From Oscillospiraceae bacterium (GTDB lineage Bacteria; Bacillota; Clostridia; Oscillospirales; Ruminococcaceae): a stretch of DNA of 9,755 nucleotides. The number at the start of each line of letters is the position of its first letter. Within the stretch, counting starts at the first letter, position 1. Under the pieces are notes generated by a model. It did no database searches, was not told the origin of the DNA, and saw only the letters and a program-made list of their open reading frames with translations. Shown here piece by piece: positions 1 through 4,847 of this stretch. Both the position numbers and the translations under genes were made by a program. The stretch covers positions 1 to 9,755 of the forward strand of contig DMMB01000023.1 of assembly GCA_003453215.1 (NCBI GenBank), read 5' to 3'.

Positions 1-29
1 TAAAAGTCCGGATTATGGGACACACAATC

Positions 30-38
30 TGCTATGAT
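30..38 (+). promoter_or_regulatory. Possible extended -10 promoter for the 99-aa orphan gene
   Basis: The bases TGC followed by TATGAT match the extended -10 pattern TGnTATAAT with one mismatch. They lie about 38 bases upstream of the start codon at 76. No acceptable -35 hexamer stands 16-18 bases upstream; an extended -10 can work without one. Transcription would begin near position 45. The motif is short and could be chance. Confidence 0.35.
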
Positions 39-75
39 AAGGACAGAATAAAAACGACCGCAAGGAGGAACCACC

Positions 76-375
76 ATGACCGAACAGATCATTACCATTA
101 CAGGACTGGAATTTACTGCGGAAGGCCGCCCCATTGCCCATGGAGCGGTAATCCGGGAGGGTGGAAGTTCTCTGGAAGAGACCCTGAAAGCCGGCAGTGC
201 GCAGATGGGCACCCTACACCCGATGGATGGCAGCCCAATGGGTCGTGTAGAGGCCAAATTTGCCGGACAGACAGCCACAGCAGTGTTCTTCGGGGAACGA
301 TTTCTGCTGGCGGCCGAGGATGAGCGAAAGTCCGATTGGCTCAGCGCCCTGCGTCGGCTGGTGGCAGCGCTGTAG
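76..375 (+). CDS. Hypothetical protein, 99 aa, orphan
   Basis: I do not recognise this protein. The start at 76 is chosen because a strong AAGGAGG-type ribosome binding site (61-67) stands 8 bases before it; a longer overlapping reading frame in another phase has no such site. The protein has no signal peptide or membrane segment and should be cytoplasmic. Residues 1-78 alternate in a way that suggests beta strands (for example ITITGLEF, GRVEAKFAG, TAVFFGERFLL). Residues 81-98 look like one amphipathic helix containing Trp88. Beta strands closed by a C-terminal helix with a tryptophan recall a pleckstrin-homology-like fold, but that is only a resemblance in pattern. The gene converges on the DUF3784 gene with a 21-base gap and no obvious terminator between them. 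Coding status is fairly sure; function is unknown. Confidence 0.75.
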   Translation: MTEQIITITGLEFTAEGRPIAHGAVIREGGSSLEETLKAGSAQMGTLHPMDGSPMGRVEAKFAGQTATAVFFGERFLLAAEDERKSDWLSALRRLVAAL

Positions 376-396
376 GACAGTGCAGGAAAGTGAAGT

Positions 397-711
397 TTAT
401 TGTTCTCTTTTGTGCCGTTCCATAAGCAGCAGAATAAACAGAACAAGCCACATCCCCCATGCGATGAGACAGCCAATTCCCGGATACCGGCAATCTATGG
501 CAATCCCAATGAGAAAAGGGATCGACATGTACATCATTCTTTTTCCATATGCTTTACACATGGCGTCTTCGTCATATTTTCGGCGCTCATCCGCGGATCT
601 CATATTGTAACCGGACAAGTAATCGGCTGCTTTTCCGCCGGATTTATAAAACCATATGCCGAATAAAAGCATAATTGCCGCCATGCAAAAATCAAAAATG
701 ATATAAAACAT
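397..711 (-). CDS. DUF3784 family small membrane protein
   Basis: A 104-residue integral membrane protein with three likely helices: about residues 3-22, 57-73 and 78-97. Between the first two is a charged cytoplasmic-type loop with the pattern SGYNMRSADERRKYD (residues 33-47), followed by a conserved-looking MCKAYGKRM. This GYN...KYD signature followed by a helix pair is characteristic of DUF3784, a small Firmicute membrane family of unknown function. The AAAGGAG ribosome binding site sits inside the last codons of cysE, and only 3 bases separate the cysE stop from this start, so the two genes are probably co-transcribed and perhaps translationally coupled. The C-terminus is basic (ERHKREQ). 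No biochemical role can be assigned from sequence. The family call is from remembered motif pattern, not from a search. Confidence 0.85.
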   Translation of the reverse strand: MFYIIFDFCMAAIMLLFGIWFYKSGGKAADYLSGYNMRSADERRKYDEDAMCKAYGKRMMYMSIPFLIGIAIDCRYPGIGCLIAWGMWLVLFILLLMERHKREQ

Positions 712-714
712 CGG

Positions 715-1377
715 CTATTTTCTCCTTTCCTTTTCCAGTGCCGCTTCCAGGGCTTCCAGTCGCTGTTCCAGCTCGGCAATCTGCCGGTGGGCCCGGCGGA
801 GTTCCTGCTGGATGGGATCGGGGATGTGCACGTGGTCCAACCGCTCGTTTTCCAGCTTTACGTTGCTTACCCGCACCACCCGCGCGGGAACCCCTACGGC
901 GGTGCTTTCGGGCTCAATGGAATGCAGCAGAACGGCATTGGCGGCAATTTTGCAGTTATCCCCCACCGTTACCGGCCCCAGCACCTTGGCTCCGCAGCCC
1001 ACCATGACGTTGCGGCCCAGCGTGGGGTGGCGTTTGCCGGTATCCTTGCCGGTGCCGCCCAGGGTAACGCCCTGGTACAGCGTGCAGCCATCGCCCACCT
1101 CTGCGGTTTCGCCAATGACAATGCCGGAACCATGATCGATAAAGACGCTGTGGCCAATGACTGCACCGGGGTGGATTTCAATCCCGGTGAAAAAGCGGGT
1201 AAGCTGGCTGATGAGCCGCGCCAGGAAAAAGCAGTGGTGCCGGTACAGCCAGTGTGCCGGCCGGTGCCAGAACAGAGCGTGCACGCCGGCATACATCAGC
1301 ACAATCTCAAAGCCGGAGCGGGCGGCGGGATCCCGCTGACGAACCGCCGCAATATCCTCCCGGATCCTTGTAAACAT
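715..1377 (-). CDS. cysE: Serine O-acetyltransferase
   Basis: CysE acetylates L-serine with acetyl-CoA to give O-acetylserine, the first step of cysteine synthesis, in the cytoplasm. The 220-residue product has a short alpha-helical N-terminal domain (about 1-62), then left-handed beta-helix hexapeptide repeats (about 65-165). It carries the family block IHPGAVIGHSVFIDHGSG with Asp81/His82, and VTLGGTGKDTGKRHP with His117; these match the catalytic Asp/His and the second active-site His of E. coli CysE. AGVPAR-type closure (GVPARVVR, 162-169) ends the beta-helix. Residues 188-219 form a charged, heptad-like helix probably making a coiled coil. The start is set by a GGAGG site (1390-1386) 8 bases upstream of the ATG; the frame stays open further upstream, but that extension has no such support. 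The length fits the short Gram-positive type (about 220 aa) rather than the roughly 270 aa enterobacterial type. No cysK is adjacent in this window. Confidence 0.95.
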   Translation of the reverse strand: MFTRIREDIAAVRQRDPAARSGFEIVLMYAGVHALFWHRPAHWLYRHHCFFLARLISQLTRFFTGIEIHPGAVIGHSVFIDHGSGIVIGETAEVGDGCTLYQGVTLGGTGKDTGKRHPTLGRNVMVGCGAKVLGPVTVGDNCKIAANAVLLHSIEPESTAVGVPARVVRVSNVKLENERLDHVHIPDPIQQELRRAHRQIAELEQRLEALEAALEKERRK

Positions 1378-1399
1378 AAAAATAACCTCCACACGGAAG

Positions 1400-1428
1400 A
1401 TGACAATATCTACCCTTAAAAATATCAT
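1400..1428 (+). promoter_or_regulatory. Candidate rightward promoter upstream of possible small ORF
   Basis: ATGACA (1400-1405, five of six matches to TTGACA) is followed by a 17-base spacer and TATCAT (1423-1428, five of six matches to TATAAT). Transcription would start near 1435 and read across the possible ORF at 1481 towards the deaminase gene. The -10 overlaps the minus-strand TATGAT that might serve cysE, so the two could interfere. It is supported only by hexamer matches and spacing. Confidence 0.3.
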
Positions 1429-1435
1429 AATTTGC

Positions 1436-1459
1436 CCCCTGATGCAAGGGGCGGCCCCC
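1436..1459 (-). other. Alternative GC-rich stems in the cysE leader strand
   Basis: Read on the minus strand, a CCCC segment (1451-1448) can pair with GGGG just upstream (within 1459-1455, three-base loop) or, extended by one base, with AGGGG downstream (1440-1436, six-base loop). The two stems share the CCCC and exclude each other. The downstream stem is followed by an AT-rich stretch but not by a continuous U-run. If the cysE transcript begins upstream of this point it could act as an attenuator; the transcript start is unknown. Confidence 0.25.
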
Positions 1460-1480
1460 AGAAGCGAAGAAAGGAGCCCG

Positions 1481-1585
1481 ATGATTATTTTATTCCGGGG
1501 AAGGGAAGCGCGTGCCGGGGCGGAGCATGGCGGCGAAAAGGTCACATGGTATGCAGACCCCCGGGAAGTTCCATGGAATTCCTGA
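1481..1585 (+). CDS. Possible small ORF, 34 codons
   Basis: The ATG at 1481 is preceded by AAGGAG (1471-1476) at a close 4-base spacing, with a candidate promoter at 1400-1428. The predicted peptide begins MIILFRGREARAG and ends WYADPREVPWNS. It is hydrophilic after the first five residues, has no membrane segment, and I recognise no family. It could be a leader peptide or a real small protein, or a chance frame in GC-rich DNA, where good ribosome binding sites also arise by chance. The promoter and site in the same orientation make it worth recording only. Confidence 0.2.
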   Translation: MIILFRGREARAGAEHGGEKVTWYADPREVPWNS

Positions 1586-1593
1586 TCTCTTGA

Positions 1594-1622
1594 TAGACAA
1601 AAGCAACAGAATGTTGTATAAT
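1594..1622 (+). promoter_or_regulatory. Promoter of the deaminase-tepA-ftsK gene train
   Basis: TAGACA (1594-1599, five of six matches to the sigma-A -35) is followed by exactly 17 bases and a perfect TATAAT (1617-1622). Transcription should start near 1629, leaving a leader of about 40 bases before the deaminase ATG at 1670. It is the best promoter in the window and the likely main promoter for the downstream rightward genes. Confidence 0.65.
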
Positions 1623-1630
1623 AATTCTGT
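1606..1630. repeat. Inverted repeat around the -10 box (possible operator)
   Basis: ACAGAAT (1606-1612) and ATTCTGT (1624-1630) form a perfect 7-base inverted repeat separated by 11 bases. The centre of the repeat is the TATAAT of the promoter. Half-site centres lie 18 bases apart. A dimeric repressor bound here would block RNA polymerase. No regulator gene is adjacent, and I do not recognise the half-site as belonging to a named regulator. Confidence 0.4.
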
Positions 1631-1669
1631 ATTTCTCATACTGTGCAGTACGGGCCAAAGGAGGCTGCT

Positions 1670-2161
1670 ATGGAACGCCGGGATAAGATTAACTACTATT
1701 TGGATATTGCAGAAGCCGTTACGGGAAGGGGCACCTGCCTGCGCCGCAATTTTGGCGCGGTTATTGTGAAAAACGATACCATCATTTCCACCGGCTATGT
1801 AGGCGCCCCCCGGGGGCGTGCCAACTGCAATGAGCTGCAGTACTGCACCCGCGAAAAGCTGCAGGTGCCGCGTGGCGAGCGTTATGAGCTTTGCCGCAGT
1901 GTCCATGCCGAACAGAATGCCATCATCAATGCCAGCCGCAGCGAAATGCTGGGCGCTACCCTGTACCTGGTGGGGCTGGAATGCCGCAGCGGTGGTTATG
2001 TGGAAGCCGCGGCGCCCTGTTCCCTTTGCAAACGCATGATTATCAATGCCGGCATTGAACGGGTGATTGTGCGGGATACCAAGGACACCTACCGGATTTT
2101 TGAAGTGGATGAGGAATGGGTGGCGCACGATGATTCCATCGAGGGAATTTTGGGCTACTAA
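1670..2161 (+). CDS. dCMP deaminase family protein (ComEB-type)
   Basis: This is a zinc-dependent deoxycytidylate/cytidine deaminase fold protein, 163 residues. The family converts dCMP to dUMP, feeding thymidylate synthesis in the cytoplasm. The zinc and catalytic signature is complete: His79-Ala-Glu81 (HAE) followed by Pro116-Cys117-x-x-Cys120 (PCSLC). Three further cysteines (53, 59 and 75) lie between the GYVGAPRG block and HAE, as in ComEB-type dCMP deaminases, where such residues can hold a second zinc. The start at 1670 has an AAGGAGG site (1658-1664) 5 bases upstream; an in-frame ATG nine codons earlier (1643) lacks one. The gene follows a strong promoter and is first in the rightward train. 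Substrate specificity (dCMP versus another deaminated nucleotide) cannot be settled here, so I give no gene symbol. Confidence 0.88.
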   Translation: MERRDKINYYLDIAEAVTGRGTCLRRNFGAVIVKNDTIISTGYVGAPRGRANCNELQYCTREKLQVPRGERYELCRSVHAEQNAIINASRSEMLGATLYLVGLECRSGGYVEAAAPCSLCKRMIINAGIERVIVRDTKDTYRIFEVDEEWVAHDDSIEGILGY

Positions 2162-2227
2162 ACCGGCATAAACGGGCGGGGAATGGTTCACACTAAGGGC
2201 AAAACCCTGGAGGGAGGAACCAAACCC

Positions 2228-3037
2228 ATGCCACAGAAAAAGTCCTTGTCCCAATCTGCTGCTGCCCCCAAAAATGAGGAGGCCAATCCGCCGGAAACCA
2301 CTGAAGAGGAACGCCGCAGCGAGGAAATTTATCACTCCGGCAGCGTAACCACCGATGGCGGCCGGCATAAAATTCACTGCCTGACCATTATAGGGCAGGT
2401 AGAGGGGCACTATATCCTGCCCCCGCAGAACAAAACGACCAAATACGAACACGTCATTCCGCAGCTGGTGGCTATTGAGGAGGATCCGAGCATCAAAGGA
2501 CTGCTGGTCATCCTGAATACCGTTGGCGGCGATGTGGAAGCGGGGCTGGCCATTGCCGAACTGCTGAGCGGGATGAAAACCCCCACCGTTTCGCTGGTGC
2601 TGGGCGGGGGACATTCCATCGGGGTGCCGCTGGCCGTTTCCACCCGGTACAGCTTTATTGCCCCCACCGCTACCATGACCGTCCACCCGGTGCGCATGAA
2701 CGGTGTGATGCTGGGTGTGCCGCAGACCCTTTCCTACTTTGATAAAATGCAGGAGCGCATTACCGGCTTTGTTACCGCCAACAGCCGCATCCGGCCCGAA
2801 AAATTCCGGGAACTGATGATGAATAACGGCGAACTGGTGATGGATATTGGAACAGTGCTGGATGGGGAAGGCGCAGTGCAGGTGGGGCTCATTGATGAAC
2901 TGGGCGGCCTGCAGGAAGCACTGGAAAAGCTTTACGACCTGATTGATGAGGACGAGGGCAGAAAAAAGCCCCGCCGCGGCCGCCCGCCCAAAAAGAAAAC
3001 CGCCGGGCAGTCGCCTCAGGGGGAGGCCGCCCGATGA
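2228..3037 (+). CDS. tepA: TepA-like ClpP-family serine protease
   Basis: This is a 269-residue member of the ClpP/crotonase-fold protease group closest to Bacillus TepA (YmfB). In Bacillus that protein is reported to aid preprotein translocation and spore functions. Visible domains: a charged, disordered N-terminus (1-35), then the ClpP-like core (about 48-240). The core has LNTVGGDVEAG (oxyanion-type glycines, 97-106), the nucleophile Ser130 in GGGHSIGVPLA, and His153 in TVHPVR; Asp206 is the most likely third member of the triad. There is no signal peptide. The tail (244-269) is very basic and contains RRGRPPKKK, an AT-hook-like motif. The start at 2228 is chosen for the GGGAGG site 10 bases upstream; the in-frame ATG at 2183 has a weaker site. 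Its stop overlaps the YlzJ start, and FtsK/SpoIIIE lies downstream, matching the conserved Firmicute order. Confidence 0.92.
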   Translation: MPQKKSLSQSAAAPKNEEANPPETTEEERRSEEIYHSGSVTTDGGRHKIHCLTIIGQVEGHYILPPQNKTTKYEHVIPQLVAIEEDPSIKGLLVILNTVGGDVEAGLAIAELLSGMKTPTVSLVLGGGHSIGVPLAVSTRYSFIAPTATMTVHPVRMNGVMLGVPQTLSYFDKMQERITGFVTANSRIRPEKFRELMMNNGELVMDIGTVLDGEGAVQVGLIDELGGLQEALEKLYDLIDEDEGRKKPRRGRPPKKKTAGQSPQGEAAR

Positions 3038-3234
3038 TGCACACCATATTGCCGCCGGAGGCGCTGCTGCCGCCGGAAGAGCGGCCCGCCCGCGAGTGGC
3101 TGCCCTGCCCGGAAGGCTGGGTGCAGGTGATAACCGATGCTGATGGTTCCCGGACGGTGCAGGGCATCTGCTCCACCGATCCGGCCGCGTACCTGAAGCC
3201 ATCGCTGCAGCCCGGTCAGCGTTACCAACCGTAA
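3034..3234 (+). CDS. ylzJ: YlzJ-like protein
   Basis: This is a 66-residue protein of the YlzJ-like family, whose function is unknown. The diagnostic part is the C-terminal STDPAAYLKPSLQPGQ (residues 47-62), matching the STDP..YL..…PG pattern of that family; the N-terminal MHTILPPEALLPPE also fits. It overlaps the end of tepA (ATGA at 3034-3037), implying translational coupling, and uses a GGGGAGG site (3020-3026) within the tepA coding region. An adjacent second ATG at 3037 is an equally possible start. In Bacillus subtilis the same small gene sits between tepA and spoIIIE, so the identification rests on both sequence and position. No membrane segment or catalytic residue is visible. Confidence 0.85.
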   Translation: MMHTILPPEALLPPEERPAREWLPCPEGWVQVITDADGSRTVQGICSTDPAAYLKPSLQPGQRYQP

Positions 3235-3236
3235 AG

Positions 3237-3254
3237 AATGCCCTCCGGGGCATT
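3237..3254 (+). other. Stable UCCG-tetraloop hairpin between ylzJ and uppP
   Basis: AATGCCC (3237-3243) pairs perfectly with GGGCATT (3248-3254) around a UCCG loop closed by C-G, the class of unusually stable UNCG tetraloop. It begins 3 bases after the ylzJ stop and ends 25 bases before the uppP start. There is no following U-run, so it is not a normal intrinsic terminator. It could be an mRNA-stabilising or processing structure separating the two messages. Confidence 0.5.
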
Positions 3255-3279
3255 TACATAGTCTACAGAGGAGAACATC

Positions 3280-4161
3280 ATGAGCATTCTCAGCGCCATT
3301 TTACAGGGAATACTGCAGGGCCTTACCGAGTTTTTACCGGTATCGTCCTCCGGCCATCTTTCCCTTTATCAGTATTTTACCGGCATCAATTCCGAAAGCA
3401 GCGTTACTTTTTCGGTCATGCTGCACCTGGGAACGCTGCTGGCGGTGATCATTGCCTTTTGGCCGACGGTCTGGCAGCTTTTAAAGGAATTTTTCCTGCT
3501 GTTTTCCGATTTGTTCCGCGGCCGACTCTTTAAGCAGAAGGCCACCCCCTACCGCCGGATGCTGTATCTCCTGATCCTTTCCTGCGTGCCGCTTTTGCTG
3601 GTGCTGCCGCTGCAGGATCTCATCACCTCCATCAGCGCCGATAATGATATTCTGGTGGAGGGCATCTGCTTCCTCATCACTTCGGCGCTGCTTTTCCTGG
3701 CCGATCGTGCCCCCCGCGGCCACCGGGATGCTTCCACCATGAAAGGCAAGCACGCCCTGGCGATTGGTGTGGCGCAGCTTTTTGCCACGCTGCCCGGTAT
3801 TTCCCGTTCCGGTTCCACCATTTCGGTGGGGCAGCTGTGCGGCCTGGAGCGCAGCTACGCTGTATCCTATTCGTTTATTCTGGGTCTGCCTGCAGTGCTG
3901 GCGGCCGGTATACTTGATCTGCACGATGCAGCCGTGACCGGTGCCGGCATCGAATGGGGTACCGCCCTCATCGGTATGGCGGCCGCGCTGCTCTTTGGCC
4001 TTCTGGCCATTCGGCTGGTGAACTATCTCATCAAGAGCGATAAGTTCCGCATCTTTGCGATTTATATGCTGGTGCTGGGTTCTATCGTGGTGATACTGGG
4101 CATTGTGGAAAAAGTGACCGGGAATGCCGTTCAGGCTTTTATTACCGGCCTCATCCATTAA
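3280..4161 (+). CDS. uppP: Undecaprenyl-diphosphatase (BacA/UppP type)
   Basis: UppP dephosphorylates undecaprenyl diphosphate to regenerate the lipid carrier for peptidoglycan and other wall polymers; overexpression of the family gives bacitracin resistance. The 293-residue polytopic membrane protein carries both family signatures. The first is LQGLTEFLPVSSSGH, with Glu17 and His26. The second is PGISRSGSTI, with Arg176 in the position of the essential arginine of E. coli UppP. Length is slightly above the usual 265-280. Several hydrophobic helices span the sequence, including residues 45-62, 90-105, 205-212 and 225-250. It starts after a GAGGAG site. In Firmicutes uppP is not usually part of the tepA–spoIIIE block, so this position is a local feature. 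Regulation by the upstream promoter and the preceding hairpin is inferred. Confidence 0.96.
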   Translation: MSILSAILQGILQGLTEFLPVSSSGHLSLYQYFTGINSESSVTFSVMLHLGTLLAVIIAFWPTVWQLLKEFFLLFSDLFRGRLFKQKATPYRRMLYLLILSCVPLLLVLPLQDLITSISADNDILVEGICFLITSALLFLADRAPRGHRDASTMKGKHALAIGVAQLFATLPGISRSGSTISVGQLCGLERSYAVSYSFILGLPAVLAAGILDLHDAAVTGAGIEWGTALIGMAAALLFGLLAIRLVNYLIKSDKFRIFAIYMLVLGSIVVILGIVEKVTGNAVQAFITGLIH

Positions 4162-4211
4162 GATAAACGGCAGCCCCATTGATACTACATCTGGAAAGGA
4201 CGTAACATACC

Positions 4212-4745
4212 ATGGATATTGAAATTAGAGCCGAAGCAGTGATGGAGGGCAAGGATTATCTGGCCCTGACCCGTTTTATGACCAACGGAAAAAACAAAAA
4301 CAGCATGATGATGAACGTTTTGCTGCTGATGATCGCCATTGTCGGCGTTTTTGCCGATTTCCGCATCAATAATAAACCCACCATCATTACCATTGTGGCG
4401 GTGATTGCGGTACTGGGCGCCTTTATTTTGCCGGAAGCTTCGGCCCGCAAGTTCATCAAGAATGACCAGAGCTTTATTGGCCATACCATGCGCTATGTGT
4501 TCAATGATAACGGCATCAACGTACTGGATGAGCAGGCCGGAACCACCGCCCTGCACGCCTGGGCCAACATTGCCAATATGTACGAGACCGCCGAGTATTT
4601 CTTTATGTTCCTGAATAAGCAGAGCGCCCTGCTGATCCCCAAACGCTGCCTTTCGGCCGAAGACCTGGCGGATTTCCGCGAGATGCTGCGTTTCCAGCTT
4701 GGCAGCCGCTACGAAATGCGCTGCAAGGAAAAGAACGCGAAATAA
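4212..4745 (+). CDS. YcxB-like membrane protein
   Basis: A 177-residue protein with two hydrophobic helices, about residues 33-49 and 57-73, joined by a short loop (FRINNKP). A soluble C-terminal domain (about 90-165) follows. It has the YcxB-like pattern: a Y.F.D.GI.V strand pair (95-104), the LHAWANIANMYETAEYFFMFLNKQSALLIPK stretch (114-144, containing W117, Y124 and Y129), then a helix from about 148. YcxB-like proteins are widespread in Firmicutes and uncharacterised. The start has an AAAGGA site 11 bases upstream. The gene lies between uppP and ftsK in the same direction with 50- and 102-base gaps, suggesting co-transcription but not a shared function. Polarity suggests the soluble domain is cytoplasmic. 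The family assignment is from pattern memory, moderately sure. Confidence 0.8.
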   Translation: MDIEIRAEAVMEGKDYLALTRFMTNGKNKNSMMMNVLLLMIAIVGVFADFRINNKPTIITIVAVIAVLGAFILPEASARKFIKNDQSFIGHTMRYVFNDNGINVLDEQAGTTALHAWANIANMYETAEYFFMFLNKQSALLIPKRCLSAEDLADFREMLRFQLGSRYEMRCKEKNAK

Positions 4746-4764
4746 GGAACAAAATCGATCAGGA

Positions 4765-4807
4765 GCGGCTTTTTCTCTTTCCGGTGCAGGGAAAGGGAAT
4801 GGGCCGC
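4765..4807 (+). other. Long imperfect hairpin in the ycxB-like/ftsK spacer
   Basis: The arms 4765-4782 and 4790-4807 pair over 18 positions with a 7-base loop. There are 14 Watson-Crick pairs, three G-U pairs and one T-T mismatch, with GC clamps at both ends (GCGGC with GCCGC outside, GGAAAG with CTTTCC inside). It is followed by CGCCCTGTTTTAT, a weak and offset T-run (4815-4818), so terminator activity is uncertain. It lies 40 bases before the ftsK start and could act as an attenuator or partial terminator. Confidence 0.4.
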
Positions 4808-4847
4808 CGCCCTGTTTTATAATGGGAAAGGAGAACGATTCCCCACT

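Larger units (their letters stand above)
1378..1669. other. Divergent intergenic region, cysE / dCMP deaminase
   Basis: This 292-base spacer lies between two divergently transcribed genes. It holds the cysE ribosome binding site (1386-1390), a candidate rightward promoter (1400-1428), GC-rich stems readable on the cysE strand (1436-1459), a possible short ORF (1481-1585), and a well-formed rightward promoter with an inverted repeat (1594-1630). I looked for a cysteine T-box in the cysE leader and did not see the conserved T-box sequence. A TATGAT at 1429-1424 on the minus strand could be a cysE -10 box, but it has no matching -35 at 17 bases. Confidence 0.6.

Noticed and set aside
1..3. TAA at the left edge as the stop of an upstream gene
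   Set aside because: Three bases at the edge cannot be placed in any reading frame with support.
8..30. -35 box for the first gene
   Set aside because: No hexamer at suitable spacing matches TTGACA in more than one or two positions, so only the extended -10 is reported.
1378..1669. Cysteine T-box riboswitch in the cysE leader
   Set aside because: The conserved T-box sequence and its terminator/antiterminator layout were looked for on the minus strand and not found.
2184..2222. Nested stem before tepA (TGGTTC with GAACCA, inner AGGG with CCCT)
   Set aside because: The outer stem is 6 bp with a large internal loop and the inner one 4 bp. The ribosome binding site is only touched at one base, so a regulatory role is not supported.
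1490..3253. A 587-codon open frame on the minus strand opposite the deaminase and tepA genes
   Set aside because: The plus strand carries clearly recognised proteins over the same stretch. The antisense translation is rich in His/Gly/Gln/Ala with no family pattern and no ribosome binding site, as expected for a shadow frame in GC-rich DNA.
4818..4823. A perfect TATAAT just upstream of ftsK
   Set aside because: No -35 hexamer occurs at 16-18 bases (the sequence there is GGGAAT-like), and the implied transcript start falls in or next to the ribosome binding site at 4827-4833.
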